A stretch of 64,000 nt of DNA from UBA3069 sp050633465 (GCA_050633465.1 JBOEGO010000002.1:124001-188000); one strand, 5' to 3'. Positions 40,601 to 50,209 are shown, numbered from the stretch's first letter. A program made the numbers and translations. The notes: generated by a model from the letters alone, not told the origin.

Positions 40601-42007
40601 ATGAGCGCCAAAGACGTTGTAAAGATGATCAAGGACGAAGATATCGCCTATGTCGATATCCGGTTCACCGACCCGCGCGGCAAACTGCAGCACGTGACCG
40701 TGGATTGCGACCTTGTCGACGAGGACTTCCTCGAAGAGGGCTTCATGTTTGACGGCTCCTCCATCGCTGGTTGGAAATCCATCGAAGCCTCCGATATGAA
40801 ACTGATGCCCGATTGCGACAGTGTCTACCTTGACCCGTTCTATGCGGAAAAAACGCTCTGCGTGCATTGCTCGATCGTGGAACCCGACACCGGCGAATCC
40901 TATGACCGCGACCCGCGTTCCGTCGCACAAAAAGCCGAAGCATACCTGAAATCCTCGGGCATCGGCGATGTGGCCTATATGGGCCCAGAGGCCGAATTCT
41001 TCCTGTTTGACGACGTGCGCTATGCCGTGTCCTCGAACAAGGTATCGTTTCAGGTCGACGGTATCGATTCCGCATGGAACACCGACACCGAATACGAAAT
41101 GGGCAACACCGGCCACCGTCCCGGCGTCAAGGGCGGCTACTTCCCCGTCAACCCGATCGACGATGCACAGGACATTCGCGCCGAAATGCTGTCCACCATG
41201 AAACGCATGGGCATGAAGGTCGACAAACACCACCACGAGGTTGCGTCCTCGCAGCACGAACTGGGCCTGATTTTCGGCACGCTGACCCATCAGGCGGACG
41301 AAATCCAGAAATACAAATATGTGATCCACAACGTGGCACAGGCATACGGCAAAACGGCAACCTTCATGCCGAAACCGATTTCCGGTGACAACGGTTCGGG
41401 CATGCATGTGAACATGTCGATCTGGAAAGACGGCAAACCCTTGTTCGCAGGCGACAAATACGCCGACCTGTCCCAGGAAGCGCTGTATTTCATCGGCGGC
41501 ATCCTGACCCACGCCAAGGCGCTGAACGCCTTCACCAACCCGGCGACCAACTCCTACAAACGCCTGATCCCCGGCTTCGAAGCCCCCGTTCTGCGCGCCT
41601 ATTCCGCACGCAACCGTTCGGGTTGTGTTCGTATCCCGTGGACAGAATCGCCCAAGGCAAAGCGCGTCGAGGCACGTTTCCCCGATCCCGCAGCCAACCC
41701 CTACCTGTGCTTTGCGGCGCTGCTGATGGCCGGTCTTGACGGCATCAACAACAAGATCGATCCGGGCGAAGCCATGGATAAAAACCTCTATGATCTGCCC
41801 GCAGAAGAGCTGGCCGAAATCCCCACCGTATGTGGTTCCCTGCGCGAAGCGCTGGACGAATTGCGCGCGGACATGGATTTCCTTCTGGCCGGTGACGTGT
41901 TCACCCGCGATCAGGTCGAGGCATATATCGCCCTGAAAGAAGAAGAAAACATCGCGTATGAAACCACGCCGCACCCGATGGAATACAAACTGTATTACTC
42001 CTGCTAA
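40601..42007 (+). CDS. glnA: Glutamine synthetase type I
   Basis: 468 residues, dodecameric GSI-beta. Makes glutamine from glutamate, ammonia and ATP. Signatures: MFDGSSIAGWKSIEASDMKL, MGPEAEFFLFD, the metal-site NGSGMHVNMS-like DNGSGMHVNMSIWKDG, the ATP-loop AYNSYKRLIPGFEAP-type NSYKRLIPGFEAPVLRAYSARNRS, and the adenylylation Tyr in KNLYDLPAEE (position guides). It follows glnB and ends at its own terminator. Confidence 0.98.
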   Translation: MSAKDVVKMIKDEDIAYVDIRFTDPRGKLQHVTVDCDLVDEDFLEEGFMFDGSSIAGWKSIEASDMKLMPDCDSVYLDPFYAEKTLCVHCSIVEPDTGESYDRDPRSVAQKAEAYLKSSGIGDVAYMGPEAEFFLFDDVRYAVSSNKVSFQVDGIDSAWNTDTEYEMGNTGHRPGVKGGYFPVNPIDDAQDIRAEMLSTMKRMGMKVDKHHHEVASSQHELGLIFGTLTHQADEIQKYKYVIHNVAQAYGKTATFMPKPISGDNGSGMHVNMSIWKDGKPLFAGDKYADLSQEALYFIGGILTHAKALNAFTNPATNSYKRLIPGFEAPVLRAYSARNRSGCVRIPWTESPKAKRVEARFPDPAANPYLCFAALLMAGLDGINNKIDPGEAMDKNLYDLPAEELAEIPTVCGSLREALDELRADMDFLLAGDVFTRDQVEAYIALKEEENIAYETTPHPMEYKLYYSC

Positions 42008-42030
42008 TCACGCAGCAGTCTGAACAGACG

Positions 42031-42060
42031 AAAGGCGCTCTCGCATCGGGGGCGCCTTTT
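42031..42060 (+). terminator. Terminator of glnBA
   Basis: AAAGGCGC - 12 nt - GGCGCCTTTT, 24 bp after the glnA stop. Confidence 0.75.
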
Positions 42061-42311
42061 ACTTTGGGCAAAACCCCACCAATACAGCGCCGGAATCAGG
42101 CCAGCATTGACAAAACCGCCTGCTCCGCAGCACCATACGCAACAATTCATTAACGATTGATCCCTGCTTAACCATTTCCACGCCGCATTTTTCAACCTGC
42201 CATTTTGGCATCACCGCGCCCCGCCCTGATCTATCCGCGGATAATTTTTCCCGGTCCTTTCCCCCAGGCAACGCAACATAGTGACCCGATTAAAACCAAA
42301 GGATTTTCCAC

Positions 42312-43826
42312 ATGGCCAGCATCGTTATATCCAGCTCCTCCGCCATAACCCTTGCCGGGGGCACCGCCCATTATGTCGCGCCCGATGTTCAGGTGCTTGT
42401 CACCGCAGGCGATGCGGTGGGGTTCACGTCCGATGACAATAGCGTCTTGTATAATGACGGCATTATCGTTTCCCTCGCCGACGAAGGCGTGGCCTTTTCC
42501 TCGGGCAGCGGCGGGCACAGCCTTGTGAACGGCGAAAGCGGCATCATCCGTGGCACAGACAGCGGCATATTGATGTTCACCGTGGCGAATGCCCTGAGCA
42601 CCATCACCAACCTCGGGTCGATCTATGGCGGCCAAGAGGGCATATTCATGTCCGGCGCCGCCGTGGGCGCAACCTTCGAATTATACAACAGCGGCGCGAT
42701 CTTTGGCGCTGACGCTGGCGTTGAAACCAGCCAAACCGCCAGCATTTCCAATTCCGGCAGCATCCAAAGCAACGAATACGGCATTACGCTCCGCGTCGAA
42801 GCGCCAAACAGCGCCGTGGTCAATTCCGGCCTGATTTCCGGCACCACCGCCGCCATCAGGGCGCAGGGGGCGAATGCGGTGATCACCAACACCGGCCTGA
42901 TCGAGGGCGCCACCGGCATCGCCTATTCCGGCACCGGATACCTTTACAACTTTGGCACCATCACCGGCGGGCTGAATGGCAACCCCGCCGCCGATGCGGT
43001 GACCCTGGCCAGCGGCGACGACACCGTGCTCAATCGCGGCTTCATCAATGGCGATGTCAGCCTTGACGCTGGCGCCGATACCTTTCGTGGCATCGGTGGC
43101 ACGGTGAACGGCACCATCGACGGCGGCGACGGCGATGACATATTCTATATTGATCAGGCCGACGCGCAGATCGAGGGCGGCAGCGGCACAGATACGCTTT
43201 ATGCCCGCGCCGATGTGTTGAACACCACCGGGGTCGAGGTGATCGAACTGCTGGGCGCCGATGATCTGACCGCGTTTGGCGATGATCTGGCCAATGACAT
43301 CACCGGCAATGGCGGGGCCAATGAATTGCACGGCGGCATCGGCAATGACACCATTCTGGGCGGCGCGGGCGATGATGCGATCTATGGCGAAAGCCAAAGC
43401 GACCTGCTGGCGGGCGGTTTGGGCGATGACCTGCTGCACGGCGGATCGTTCGCCGACACTCTGGTCGGCAATAATGGCGCTGACACCCTATATGGCGGCA
43501 CTGGCAGCGACCGCTTGATCGGTGGTCTGGGGCGCGATGTCTATGCCTATGACGACATTGACGAAATCGGCGCATTGGCCGATGGCGACCGCATTGTATT
43601 CGCGCAGGGCGACGATCTGGTCGATCTGTCCGGCATAAACGACGAGGCATTCATATTCATCGGCAGCGCCGCGTTTTCCGGCAGCGGCGCGATGGAACTG
43701 CGCGCGATTTCCACCGCATCCGGCAATGCCGTCGCCATGTTCGACGAAAACGGCGACGGGGCCGAAGACGGGCGGCTGGTGCTGCTGTCCACCGCCACAC
43801 TGACCGTCGATGATTTCATTTTGTAA
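42312..43826 (+). CDS. RTX-type calcium-binding protein, putative type I-secreted (first paralogue)
   Basis: 504 residues without a signal peptide. Residues about 1-230 are short beta repeats of the form N(S/T)GxIxG, as in autotransporter or haemagglutinin stalks (SNSGSIQS, TNTGLIEGATG). Residues about 330-410 carry RTX nonapeptides GGxGxDxL (GGIGNDTILGGAGDDAIYGE, GGTGSDRLIGGLGRD). The C-terminus (NGDGAEDGRLVLLSTATLTVDDFIL, about 480-504) ends in the hydrophobic pattern of a type I secretion signal. No transporter or adhesin-processing gene is adjacent. Followed after 56 bp by a paralogue. Confidence 0.88.
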   Translation: MASIVISSSSAITLAGGTAHYVAPDVQVLVTAGDAVGFTSDDNSVLYNDGIIVSLADEGVAFSSGSGGHSLVNGESGIIRGTDSGILMFTVANALSTITNLGSIYGGQEGIFMSGAAVGATFELYNSGAIFGADAGVETSQTASISNSGSIQSNEYGITLRVEAPNSAVVNSGLISGTTAAIRAQGANAVITNTGLIEGATGIAYSGTGYLYNFGTITGGLNGNPAADAVTLASGDDTVLNRGFINGDVSLDAGADTFRGIGGTVNGTIDGGDGDDIFYIDQADAQIEGGSGTDTLYARADVLNTTGVEVIELLGADDLTAFGDDLANDITGNGGANELHGGIGNDTILGGAGDDAIYGESQSDLLAGGLGDDLLHGGSFADTLVGNNGADTLYGGTGSDRLIGGLGRDVYAYDDIDEIGALADGDRIVFAQGDDLVDLSGINDEAFIFIGSAAFSGSGAMELRAISTASGNAVAMFDENGDGAEDGRLVLLSTATLTVDDFIL

Positions 43827-43882
43827 CTGCCCCTGCGGCAGAATTAACCCTGAAACCACGTTAAAAGACAAAGGATCACAAC

Positions 43883-45247
43883 ATGTCACTTACCATTCTC
43901 GATACCGACATTTCCGGTGGCGGTGCGGCCTATACCGCCACCGCGACCGAAGAAACCATCGTCCTGACCGAGGGCACAACCCTGATCAGCACCGGCAGTT
44001 CGGGCATCTATAACGATGGCTCCTTTGAAAACACCAATGTGGTTGTTGCGGGCAGCGTTTTCACCTCTGGCAACGCTGTGAACCTACGCGCCAGCGCACC
44101 CAGCGCGGGCAATCACAGCGTCACGGTGCTGGAAAGCGGCGTGATCGTCGCCGAAACCTTTACCGGGATTCTGATCGAGGGCGCAAATTCCATCGCAACC
44201 AACTATGGCCAGATCACCACTTCCCGCTCGATTGGTATGTTCCTGTCCGATTCCGACTTTGGCACATTGATCAATTACGGCACCGTCACCGCGACCAACG
44301 CGGGTCTCTATTCATCAACGATGGGCGTCGACAGCAATGTCACCGCCGCCCATATTGAAAACCACGGCATTCTCACCAGCAACGGCACGGTCGAGGGCGC
44401 ATTGAATATCGAAGCCTCGGGCACAGTCACATTCCTGAACACGGGCACCGTCACCACCACAGGACAGGCCTATGCCTCTGTCAACCAGGCGGTTGATACC
44501 GTGATCAACACAGGCCTGATCCGGGGCGAGGTGAACCTTGGTGGCGGTGGCGACATCTTCGCCGGGCTGGGCGGCACCATTGATGGCCGCATTCTGGCCG
44601 GTGGCGGCAATGATGACATCCGCATCAGCGGCTCGTCCGATTGGGTGCATGGCGGCGCGGGCGCGGATGTTCTTTATACCGATGGCGATGCCACCACCCT
44701 GTATCAAATCGAAACCGTGCGCCTGCTGGGCACAGACGGCGTGCATGTCGGCGGCGATATCACTGCGACCACTTATTACGGCAGCCTTGGCGATGATGTG
44801 GTCGAAGCAGGGGCCGGCAACGATGTGATCTATGGCCGTGGCGGCAACGACGAACTGCACGGCGGGCTGGGCGATGATACCATCCGTGGCGGCATGGGCG
44901 ATGACGAAATCCGCGGCGGCGAAGGGCTGGACCGGCTGATCGGCGATGCGGGGGCTGATACCTATGTCTTTGCCAATATCGCGGAAATGAGCGCAGGCAC
45001 CGCCGGTGACCGGATCGAACTGGAACAGGGGGTTGATCTGATCGACCTTAGCAACATTGCCGACGGGGTGATTGATTTCATCGGCGGCGCGGCGTTTTCC
45101 GGCACTGCCGTGGCCGAGGTCCGCGTGATCGCCGCCGCATCGGGGCATGGCATTGTCATGGTCGATATCAATGGCGACGGGGCCGAGGACGCGCGGCTGG
45201 TCATTCTGGACAACAGCGCACTGACGGCGGATGATTTCCTGCTGTAA
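43883..45247 (+). CDS. RTX-type calcium-binding protein, putative type I-secreted (second paralogue)
   Basis: 454 residues, the same plan as its upstream neighbour: N-terminal beta repeats (NYGTVTATNAG, LNTGTVTTTGQ), RTX repeats at about 310-360 (GAGNDVIYGRGGNDELHGGLGDDTIRGG, position guide) and a C-terminal NGDGAEDARLVILDNSALTADDFLL nearly equal to that of the first. The copies are diverged in the middle, so this is an old duplication. Acidic, rich in Gly, Asp and Thr, as expected for a secreted calcium-folded protein. Confidence 0.88.
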   Translation: MSLTILDTDISGGGAAYTATATEETIVLTEGTTLISTGSSGIYNDGSFENTNVVVAGSVFTSGNAVNLRASAPSAGNHSVTVLESGVIVAETFTGILIEGANSIATNYGQITTSRSIGMFLSDSDFGTLINYGTVTATNAGLYSSTMGVDSNVTAAHIENHGILTSNGTVEGALNIEASGTVTFLNTGTVTTTGQAYASVNQAVDTVINTGLIRGEVNLGGGGDIFAGLGGTIDGRILAGGGNDDIRISGSSDWVHGGAGADVLYTDGDATTLYQIETVRLLGTDGVHVGGDITATTYYGSLGDDVVEAGAGNDVIYGRGGNDELHGGLGDDTIRGGMGDDEIRGGEGLDRLIGDAGADTYVFANIAEMSAGTAGDRIELEQGVDLIDLSNIADGVIDFIGGAAFSGTAVAEVRVIAAASGHGIVMVDINGDGAEDARLVILDNSALTADDFLL

Positions 45248-45287
45248 CGCACCGGCCCGTTGATACCACCCGACCGCAACACCCCAC

Positions 45288-45317
45288 GCCCCGCAGGGAT
45301 TACGCCCCTGCGGGGCA
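45288..45317 (+). terminator. Terminator after the second RTX gene
   Basis: GCCCCGCAGGG - ATTACG - CCCCTGCGGGGC, followed by AATTTCGTT. A very stable stem with a weak T-run, 40 bp after the stop. Confidence 0.6.
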
Positions 45318-45369
45318 ATTTCGTTAAAATGCCATATTTCCCTCGGGTTATACGACCATACCGCGAAGA

Positions 45370-45385
45370 TTAACCATTGCTTTAC
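45370..45385 (+). promoter_or_regulatory. CtrA-box-like sequence upstream of gene 45481
   Basis: TTAA-CCATTGC-TTTACC resembles the CtrA consensus TTAA-N7-TTAAC with one mismatch, 95 bp before the start codon. CtrA controls motility and GTA genes in this bacterial group. By-eye match. Confidence 0.3.
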
Positions 45386-45480
45386 CATTGATCGAAAAAT
45401 GGAACCGATTGCGCCCAATTCCTGCCATTACCCAAGGGCAAGAAACAGATATCGAATTCATTTATTAGGTTCAGCATCCC

Positions 45481-46593
45481 GTGTCCCATCCCATGCACAA
45501 CACCGCCGCCGATTTCCCGTTTTCGCCCGACCTATTGGCGGGGGCCGCCCTGTATAAACGTATGCTCGCGCTGGACCCGGCCGCGCTGGCGCAGGCGCTA
45601 TGCGCACGGCTGCAACCGCTGGGCATCAGCTTTTCCCATCTGGCCTCTGCCGATGCCGCAAGCGAGGTCACGGCGACCGCTGTGCTGACCCACCCCGATA
45701 TGCACCTGCATATCGCCATCAATGACGGGCCAGTGCCGCTGCAACGTATGGCGGCCACGCAAACCTCGCCATTTCTGCAAAACCATCCGGCAAGGTTTCG
45801 CACGATCGAACGCCAACATGTGTCCCATGTGGAATTGCGCCTTGGTGCGGGGCCAATGCCCGATCCCAAACACCCGACCCCCTCGGTGCCCGACCTTGCG
45901 CCGGAAATCTGCATCGCGATCCTGCACCGCGCCCTGCTGGCCCTGTCCGAACAGGCCCGCCCCGAAGCCCTGATCTGGTATCCCACCGATATGATGCTGA
46001 CCTATGACGAACTGGAATCCGAACAAAACAGCCTGCTGCCCGCCATGTTGTTTATTCACCCTGCGGTCTGGACACCCGGTTGCGATGATCAGGGCCGCCG
46101 CCTGACCGGCTTCATCGCCGATCACGCCGAAGGTTGGCTGGGCAAGCCGATGGAAATCGAACCCACCGCCCACAGCCCCGAACAAAGCCGCGCCGTGGCC
46201 GCCTATCTGTTGCGCCAGTCGCTGGCGGGACGCGGGGCGCTGGATGATGGCGCGCGTGTGCCGCTGGGCGACGGGCACCATGTTGCAATCACCCACCTGC
46301 CGGGGGATGCCGCCTTTGCAAACGGGCGCATTTCGGTGCGCTTCGACCCGCCCTTTCCTGCGCCGGTCAAACAGAAACGCGGGTTTTCGCCGCTGCATGT
46401 GCTGAACAGTTTCGGCGCGGCGCTGGGGAATGTGACCTGGGGTCTGGCCTCTGGCGTGGCAGGCACCAATGGCAAATATTCGATCAATGCATCGGGCACG
46501 GAAAACGTCCGCACCATGGGTGCGCTGACCAAACTGGCCATCGTGATCGGGTTTTCCGCATTGCTGGCATTTAACGGCGTGCTGTTTTGGTGA
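45481..46593 (+). CDS. Unknown protein with C-terminal membrane helix
   Basis: 370 residues, GTG start (45481) or ATG 45493. The main domain runs from about 15 to 300 and has the segments APEICIAILHRALLALSEQARP and EALIWYPTDMMLTYDELES; the C-terminus is a single hydrophobic helix (LAIVIGFSALLAFNGVLFW), so the protein is probably tail-anchored. The pattern of a helix followed by xxWxxxxMxLxxxxL also occurs in the smaller protein at 46836 (VQWLSEEMELPADRFL), and I think the two are distant relatives. Neither belongs to a family I can name. Confidence 0.7.
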   Translation: MSHPMHNTAADFPFSPDLLAGAALYKRMLALDPAALAQALCARLQPLGISFSHLASADAASEVTATAVLTHPDMHLHIAINDGPVPLQRMAATQTSPFLQNHPARFRTIERQHVSHVELRLGAGPMPDPKHPTPSVPDLAPEICIAILHRALLALSEQARPEALIWYPTDMMLTYDELESEQNSLLPAMLFIHPAVWTPGCDDQGRRLTGFIADHAEGWLGKPMEIEPTAHSPEQSRAVAAYLLRQSLAGRGALDDGARVPLGDGHHVAITHLPGDAAFANGRISVRFDPPFPAPVKQKRGFSPLHVLNSFGAALGNVTWGLASGVAGTNGKYSINASGTENVRTMGALTKLAIVIGFSALLAFNGVLFW

Positions 46594-46835
46594 CGTTGCG
46601 TCGTTTCACGTCACGCCGCTTGGGAATCACCTGATTTTTTATCCGTTAACCACCTTCCTACCCTTTTAGAATAGGGCTTTTACGCCTTTCGAATAGGAAA
46701 TTTCCAAACACCGGACTGTCTGTTTCCAAACGCGGCCCTTTTTGCCGCAAAGCCGCCGAAACCTGCCACATTCCTGCCCTCACTGGCCCCGAAGCTGGGT
46801 GTCATCAAACGACACGCTGCCAAAGGAGCCACACC

Positions 46836-47339
46836 ATGACCGCCACTCAAACAATCTGCCAAGCCGGACTGGTTCTTGCCTTTTCCCACCCGTTTTCGAT
46901 CACAGCCAAGGCCACAGCGGCCGCCGTGCTGCAAGATGCCTGTGCCCGCCGTGGCATCCCCGTCACCGCCGCGCCGGTGATCGGTTCCAATGCTGTCACC
47001 ATCCACACCACTGCGCTGGACATTGCGCTGGATTACCGCGCCGGTCCCGGTCACAGCGCACGGCTGGTGCTGTCGATTTCGCCGCTGGGCTGGGCCGAAC
47101 AGGTGCAGGATGACGTGATGCAGGCGCATCTGGCCGCGCTCTGCGGGAAACTGTTGCACCAGTTCCCCTGCTCGGTGGTGCAATGGCTGTCAGAAGAAAT
47201 GGAACTGCCCGCCGACCGGTTTCTGGCCATGACCGATCCGGTCAAACCGCGCCGCGTGAAACCGCGCCGCCCCGATTTCACACCGGAACCGCAGATGGCC
47301 GTCAATGTGGTGCCCTTTCCCATGGCCACAGCCGCGTGA
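46836..47339 (+). CDS. Unknown 167-aa cytoplasmic protein
   Basis: No signal peptide or membrane helix. An alpha/beta domain (about 12-130) has FSHPFSITAKATAAAVLQDACARRG, a strand-rich middle and HLAALCGKLLHQFPCSVVQWLSEEMELPADRFL (position guides), then a basic linker (KPRRVKPRRPDF) and a hydrophobic end. It resembles in layout the second half of the preceding gene. ATG 46836 has AAGGAG 10 bases upstream. Confidence 0.7.
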   Translation: MTATQTICQAGLVLAFSHPFSITAKATAAAVLQDACARRGIPVTAAPVIGSNAVTIHTTALDIALDYRAGPGHSARLVLSISPLGWAEQVQDDVMQAHLAALCGKLLHQFPCSVVQWLSEEMELPADRFLAMTDPVKPRRVKPRRPDFTPEPQMAVNVVPFPMATAA

Positions 47340-47428
47340 CCATCATATCCCCTTGCATCGCTGCCAATTGCCAATCGCGGGGCACATGATAATACTTCTG
47401 CGCAAATCATTTGTTCAGGAGGGGTCAC

Positions 47429-48238
47429 ATGTCCCGCGTTCGTTATTCCATTCTTGCCACTGCCTTGGGTCTTGGTCTTTTGTCTGCCCCTGCCCTGTCC
47501 GCCGCGCAATGCGGCAACACCGGATCGGGGTTCAACACCTGGAAATCCCAATTCGCAGCCGAAGCGAAGAAAGCAGGCGTCGGCCAGCGCGGATTGCAAG
47601 CACTGGCATCCGCGCAATACGCCACCCGCACCATCGCGGCAGACCGCAACCAGAAAAGCTTCAAATACTCGCTGTCGAAATTCATGAAAATTCGCGGTGC
47701 CGATACGATCGTGGCGCAGGCCCGCAAACGCAAGGCCCGCAACCCCGCATTCTACGGTGCGCTGGAAAAACAATACGGCGTGCCTGCGGGGGTTTTGCTG
47801 TCGATCCATGGCATGGAAACCGCATTCGGCGGCTTTATGGGCGACAGCGCGGTTGTGTCTGCGATCACCACACTGGCCTATGATTGCCGCCGCTCGGCGT
47901 TCTTTGTGCCCCATGCGATCGGCGCGCTGAAACTGGTGGATCAGGGGTCGATCTCTGCCACAACCAAGGGCGCCAAACACGGAGAGCTAGGCCACACCCA
48001 GTTCCTGCCGGGCAATGCGCTGAAATACGGTGTTGACGGCAATGGCGACGGGCGGGTCGATTTCTATAACGAGGTCGACGCGCTGGCATCGACGGCCAAT
48101 TACCTGCGCGCCAAAGGCTGGAAACCCGGCGCCGGATACCAGGAAGGCCAAACCAATTACCGCGTGCTGAAAGAATGGAACGCAGCAACGGTGTATCAGC
48201 AGTCACTGGCCATCATGGGTGCGAAAATCGACCGCTGA
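47429..48238 (+). CDS. Lytic murein transglycosylase (MltB-like)
   Basis: 269 residues with a signal peptide (VRYSILATALGLGLLSAPALSA) and a SLT/MltB-type domain: FNTWKSQFAAEAKKAGV at the start, the catalytic Glu in LSIHGMETAFGGFMG, then GELGHTQFLPGNALKYGVDGNGDG and a C-terminal YRVLKEWNAATVYQQSLA (position guides). Cleaves peptidoglycan to anhydromuropeptides. ATG 47429 has CAGGAGGGG in front; the upstream TTG at 47411 is part of that site. Confidence 0.92.
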   Translation: MSRVRYSILATALGLGLLSAPALSAAQCGNTGSGFNTWKSQFAAEAKKAGVGQRGLQALASAQYATRTIAADRNQKSFKYSLSKFMKIRGADTIVAQARKRKARNPAFYGALEKQYGVPAGVLLSIHGMETAFGGFMGDSAVVSAITTLAYDCRRSAFFVPHAIGALKLVDQGSISATTKGAKHGELGHTQFLPGNALKYGVDGNGDGRVDFYNEVDALASTANYLRAKGWKPGAGYQEGQTNYRVLKEWNAATVYQQSLAIMGAKIDR

Positions 48239-48304
48239 ATGTGGCGCGGCGGCGGTCGGGGGGCCTGCCCCCCGGTTCATTTGCCATGCAAATGAACACC
48301 CCCC

Positions 48305-48329
48305 GGAGTATTTTTTCCAAGAAAAAGCC
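48305..48329 (+). repeat. Interspersed 25-bp element, copy 3
   Basis: Plus strand GGAGTATTTTTT then CCAAGAAAAAGCC, in the gap between the transglycosylase and the DUF3445 gene. Just after it are two copies of TTGATATCAGG (48338-48368). Confidence 0.7.
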
Positions 48330-48468
48330 CCGGAAGCAGTTGATATCAGGGCACGTTTGATATCAGGCACTGTGCTATCCATCTGTCCGCGACAGCACGG
48401 CGGGCCGAGGGCGGGCCTGTCCGCCCGAGGTGCGGCGTTTGTATCGCGCTGGATGCCAGTCCAGCGCC

Positions 48469-49266
48469 TTAATCCAGCGCCAGCGGTCCCGTCATGGCGC
48501 GCCGGTCCAGCATATAGGTATGGATACTGAACACCACCGCGCCGCTGTCGGGCAGGCGCGTCAGGGTTTGGCGTTCGGTGCGCCACCAGCGTTCTGTTTC
48601 CTGTTCGGGGTATGGGCGTTTGTCGTGGATGCTTTGCGGGTTGAACAGGCGCGGGTCAACATGGGCATGGCCGTTGAACCGCCACAGCGGGCGCCCCGGT
48701 TGCACACCGTCCAGCAGGCGTTGCACCCGTTTCGCCGTGTTGGGGTCATAGTCGGGCACAGTATGGTGGATATGCAGCATCGGCCTGCCAATTTTTTCCG
48801 CCAGCAACCATGCCGCCGGAAAGCACAGGCTGGCGGCGCTTAGAATATGTTCGCTCTGCCCTGCGGGTTTTTCCATGATGCACAGGTCTTCTTGCACCAG
48901 TCTGGTCAGGCATTGCATGGGGCGGGCGCGATCAATCGCCACCTCTGCGCCATCGGGGCGGATGACCTGATGATCAGCAACCCTATAGGCCGGTTGGCCT
49001 GACAGGTATTCCAGCACCCGCGCCAGCAATTCATCCGCCGCAGCAGCCGCAGCGGGCAGCATGGCAACCACATCGTTTGACCGCTGCGCCAACAGCCCGT
49101 CACGCAGCGCCATTTGCGCAGCAAAAGCCTCATCCACCAGCAGCCATTCATCGGGGTGCATGGGCGCGATCCCCGGCAGGGGTTTCAGCGCCGCAGGGTC
49201 ATAGGGTGTATGCCGCTGAAGAACGGGCTGTGCGGGGTTTTCCAACGGGGGGGCAAATTCGGTCAT
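48469..49266 (-). CDS. DUF3445 / haem-dependent oxidative N-demethylase-like protein
   Basis: 265 residues of the DUF3445 family. It starts MTEFAPPLENPAQPVLQRHTPYDPAALK and has PGIAPMHPDEWLLVDEAF, VQEDLCIMEK, SAASLCFPAAWLLAEKIGRPMLHIHHTVPDYD and WRTERQTLTRLPDSGAVVFSIHTY (position guides). Family members bind haem and oxidise alkylamines. ATG 49266 has only a weak ribosome-binding site; no better start is visible. It is followed by no clear operon partner. Confidence 0.85.
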   Translation of the reverse strand: MTEFAPPLENPAQPVLQRHTPYDPAALKPLPGIAPMHPDEWLLVDEAFAAQMALRDGLLAQRSNDVVAMLPAAAAAADELLARVLEYLSGQPAYRVADHQVIRPDGAEVAIDRARPMQCLTRLVQEDLCIMEKPAGQSEHILSAASLCFPAAWLLAEKIGRPMLHIHHTVPDYDPNTAKRVQRLLDGVQPGRPLWRFNGHAHVDPRLFNPQSIHDKRPYPEQETERWWRTERQTLTRLPDSGAVVFSIHTYMLDRRAMTGPLALD

Positions 49267-49349
49267 ATCGCCATTTTGGCGTGCAGAATCCGCAGGCGCA
49301 AGGGCAGCGCTCCCCTGCCCGACACTGCCCGACACAGCCGGGCCGCCGC

Positions 49350-50048
49350 CTATGCCACCCGGTCACGCCCTGCGGATTTCGCGCTGTATAGCGCACGGTC
49401 GGCGCGGCGCAGCGCCGCCTCCATCGGTTCGGCGGAATGGGTTTCCGCCAGCCCGAAACTGACTGTCAGCGGCACCTCGCGCCCCTCGGCCACGAAACCC
49501 ATTTTCTTCAGGCTTTCGCGCAGTTTCTCTACCTTAGGAATGGCGTCTTCGCGTGACAACCGCCGCCATGCCAATACAAATTCATCCCCGCCATACCGCG
49601 ACACCAATCCCGTTTCCCCCGCAGCAGAATTCAGCGCATGGGCAACATGGCGCAATGCCTCATCGCCCACCCAATGGCCAAAGCGGTCGTTCACGCCTTT
49701 GAAATGGTCAATGTCCACCATGACCAACACCCCTTCGAACCGCTCTGCATCGGCGACTTCCAGAAACCGGCGGCGGCTCATGGTGCTGGTCACCGTGTCG
49801 CGGTTGACCATCCGGCGCAATTGGGCCGACAGGATTTGCACCTGACGCATCTTATACCCCGTGACATAAGACAAGCTCCCACCCAAAACCGAAGATATCA
49901 CAACGCAGGGCCAGAACCCTGTGATAAACTGCTCTTGCGGCACCATGAAATACAACATCGACGTGGCTATCACGACCGCGCACAGCCCCATGCAAATGCT
50001 ATAGCTCAGCAAAAAATATTTTTTCGGTAGGCGCATATGTTGCCCCAT
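49350..50048 (-). CDS. Diguanylate cyclase (GGDEF domain) with two membrane helices
   Basis: 232 residues. Two hydrophobic helices (about 9-31 and 41-62), then a GGDEF domain with VMVDIDHFKGVNDRFGH and the active site SRYGGDEFVLAW (about residue 170). The usual RxxD inhibitory site before it is absent (GETGLVSRYGGDEF), so product inhibition is probably lost. Makes cyclic di-GMP at the membrane. Start ATG 50048 or ATG 50036. Upstream gap 50049-50209 shows nothing notable. Confidence 0.92.
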   Translation of the reverse strand: MGQHMRLPKKYFLLSYSICMGLCAVVIATSMLYFMVPQEQFITGFWPCVVISSVLGGSLSYVTGYKMRQVQILSAQLRRMVNRDTVTSTMSRRRFLEVADAERFEGVLVMVDIDHFKGVNDRFGHWVGDEALRHVAHALNSAAGETGLVSRYGGDEFVLAWRRLSREDAIPKVEKLRESLKKMGFVAEGREVPLTVSFGLAETHSAEPMEAALRRADRALYSAKSAGRDRVA

Positions 50049-50209
50049 TTTTGATGTGTAACGTAAATACGCCGGTTCCCGTGGCGTCGGCCCTGCCCCG
50101 TATGCACGCAGCCTGACCTTACGATACCTATATCACATAACCAAAGATCACGGATGCGAAAACTGCTGAAAAACTACTGTATATCTTAGGGAATAGCCCT
50201 GTTTTTGCC

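Noticed and set aside
40583..41974. Long open frame opposite glnA
   Set aside because: Same antisense effect; no start signal and no family pattern.
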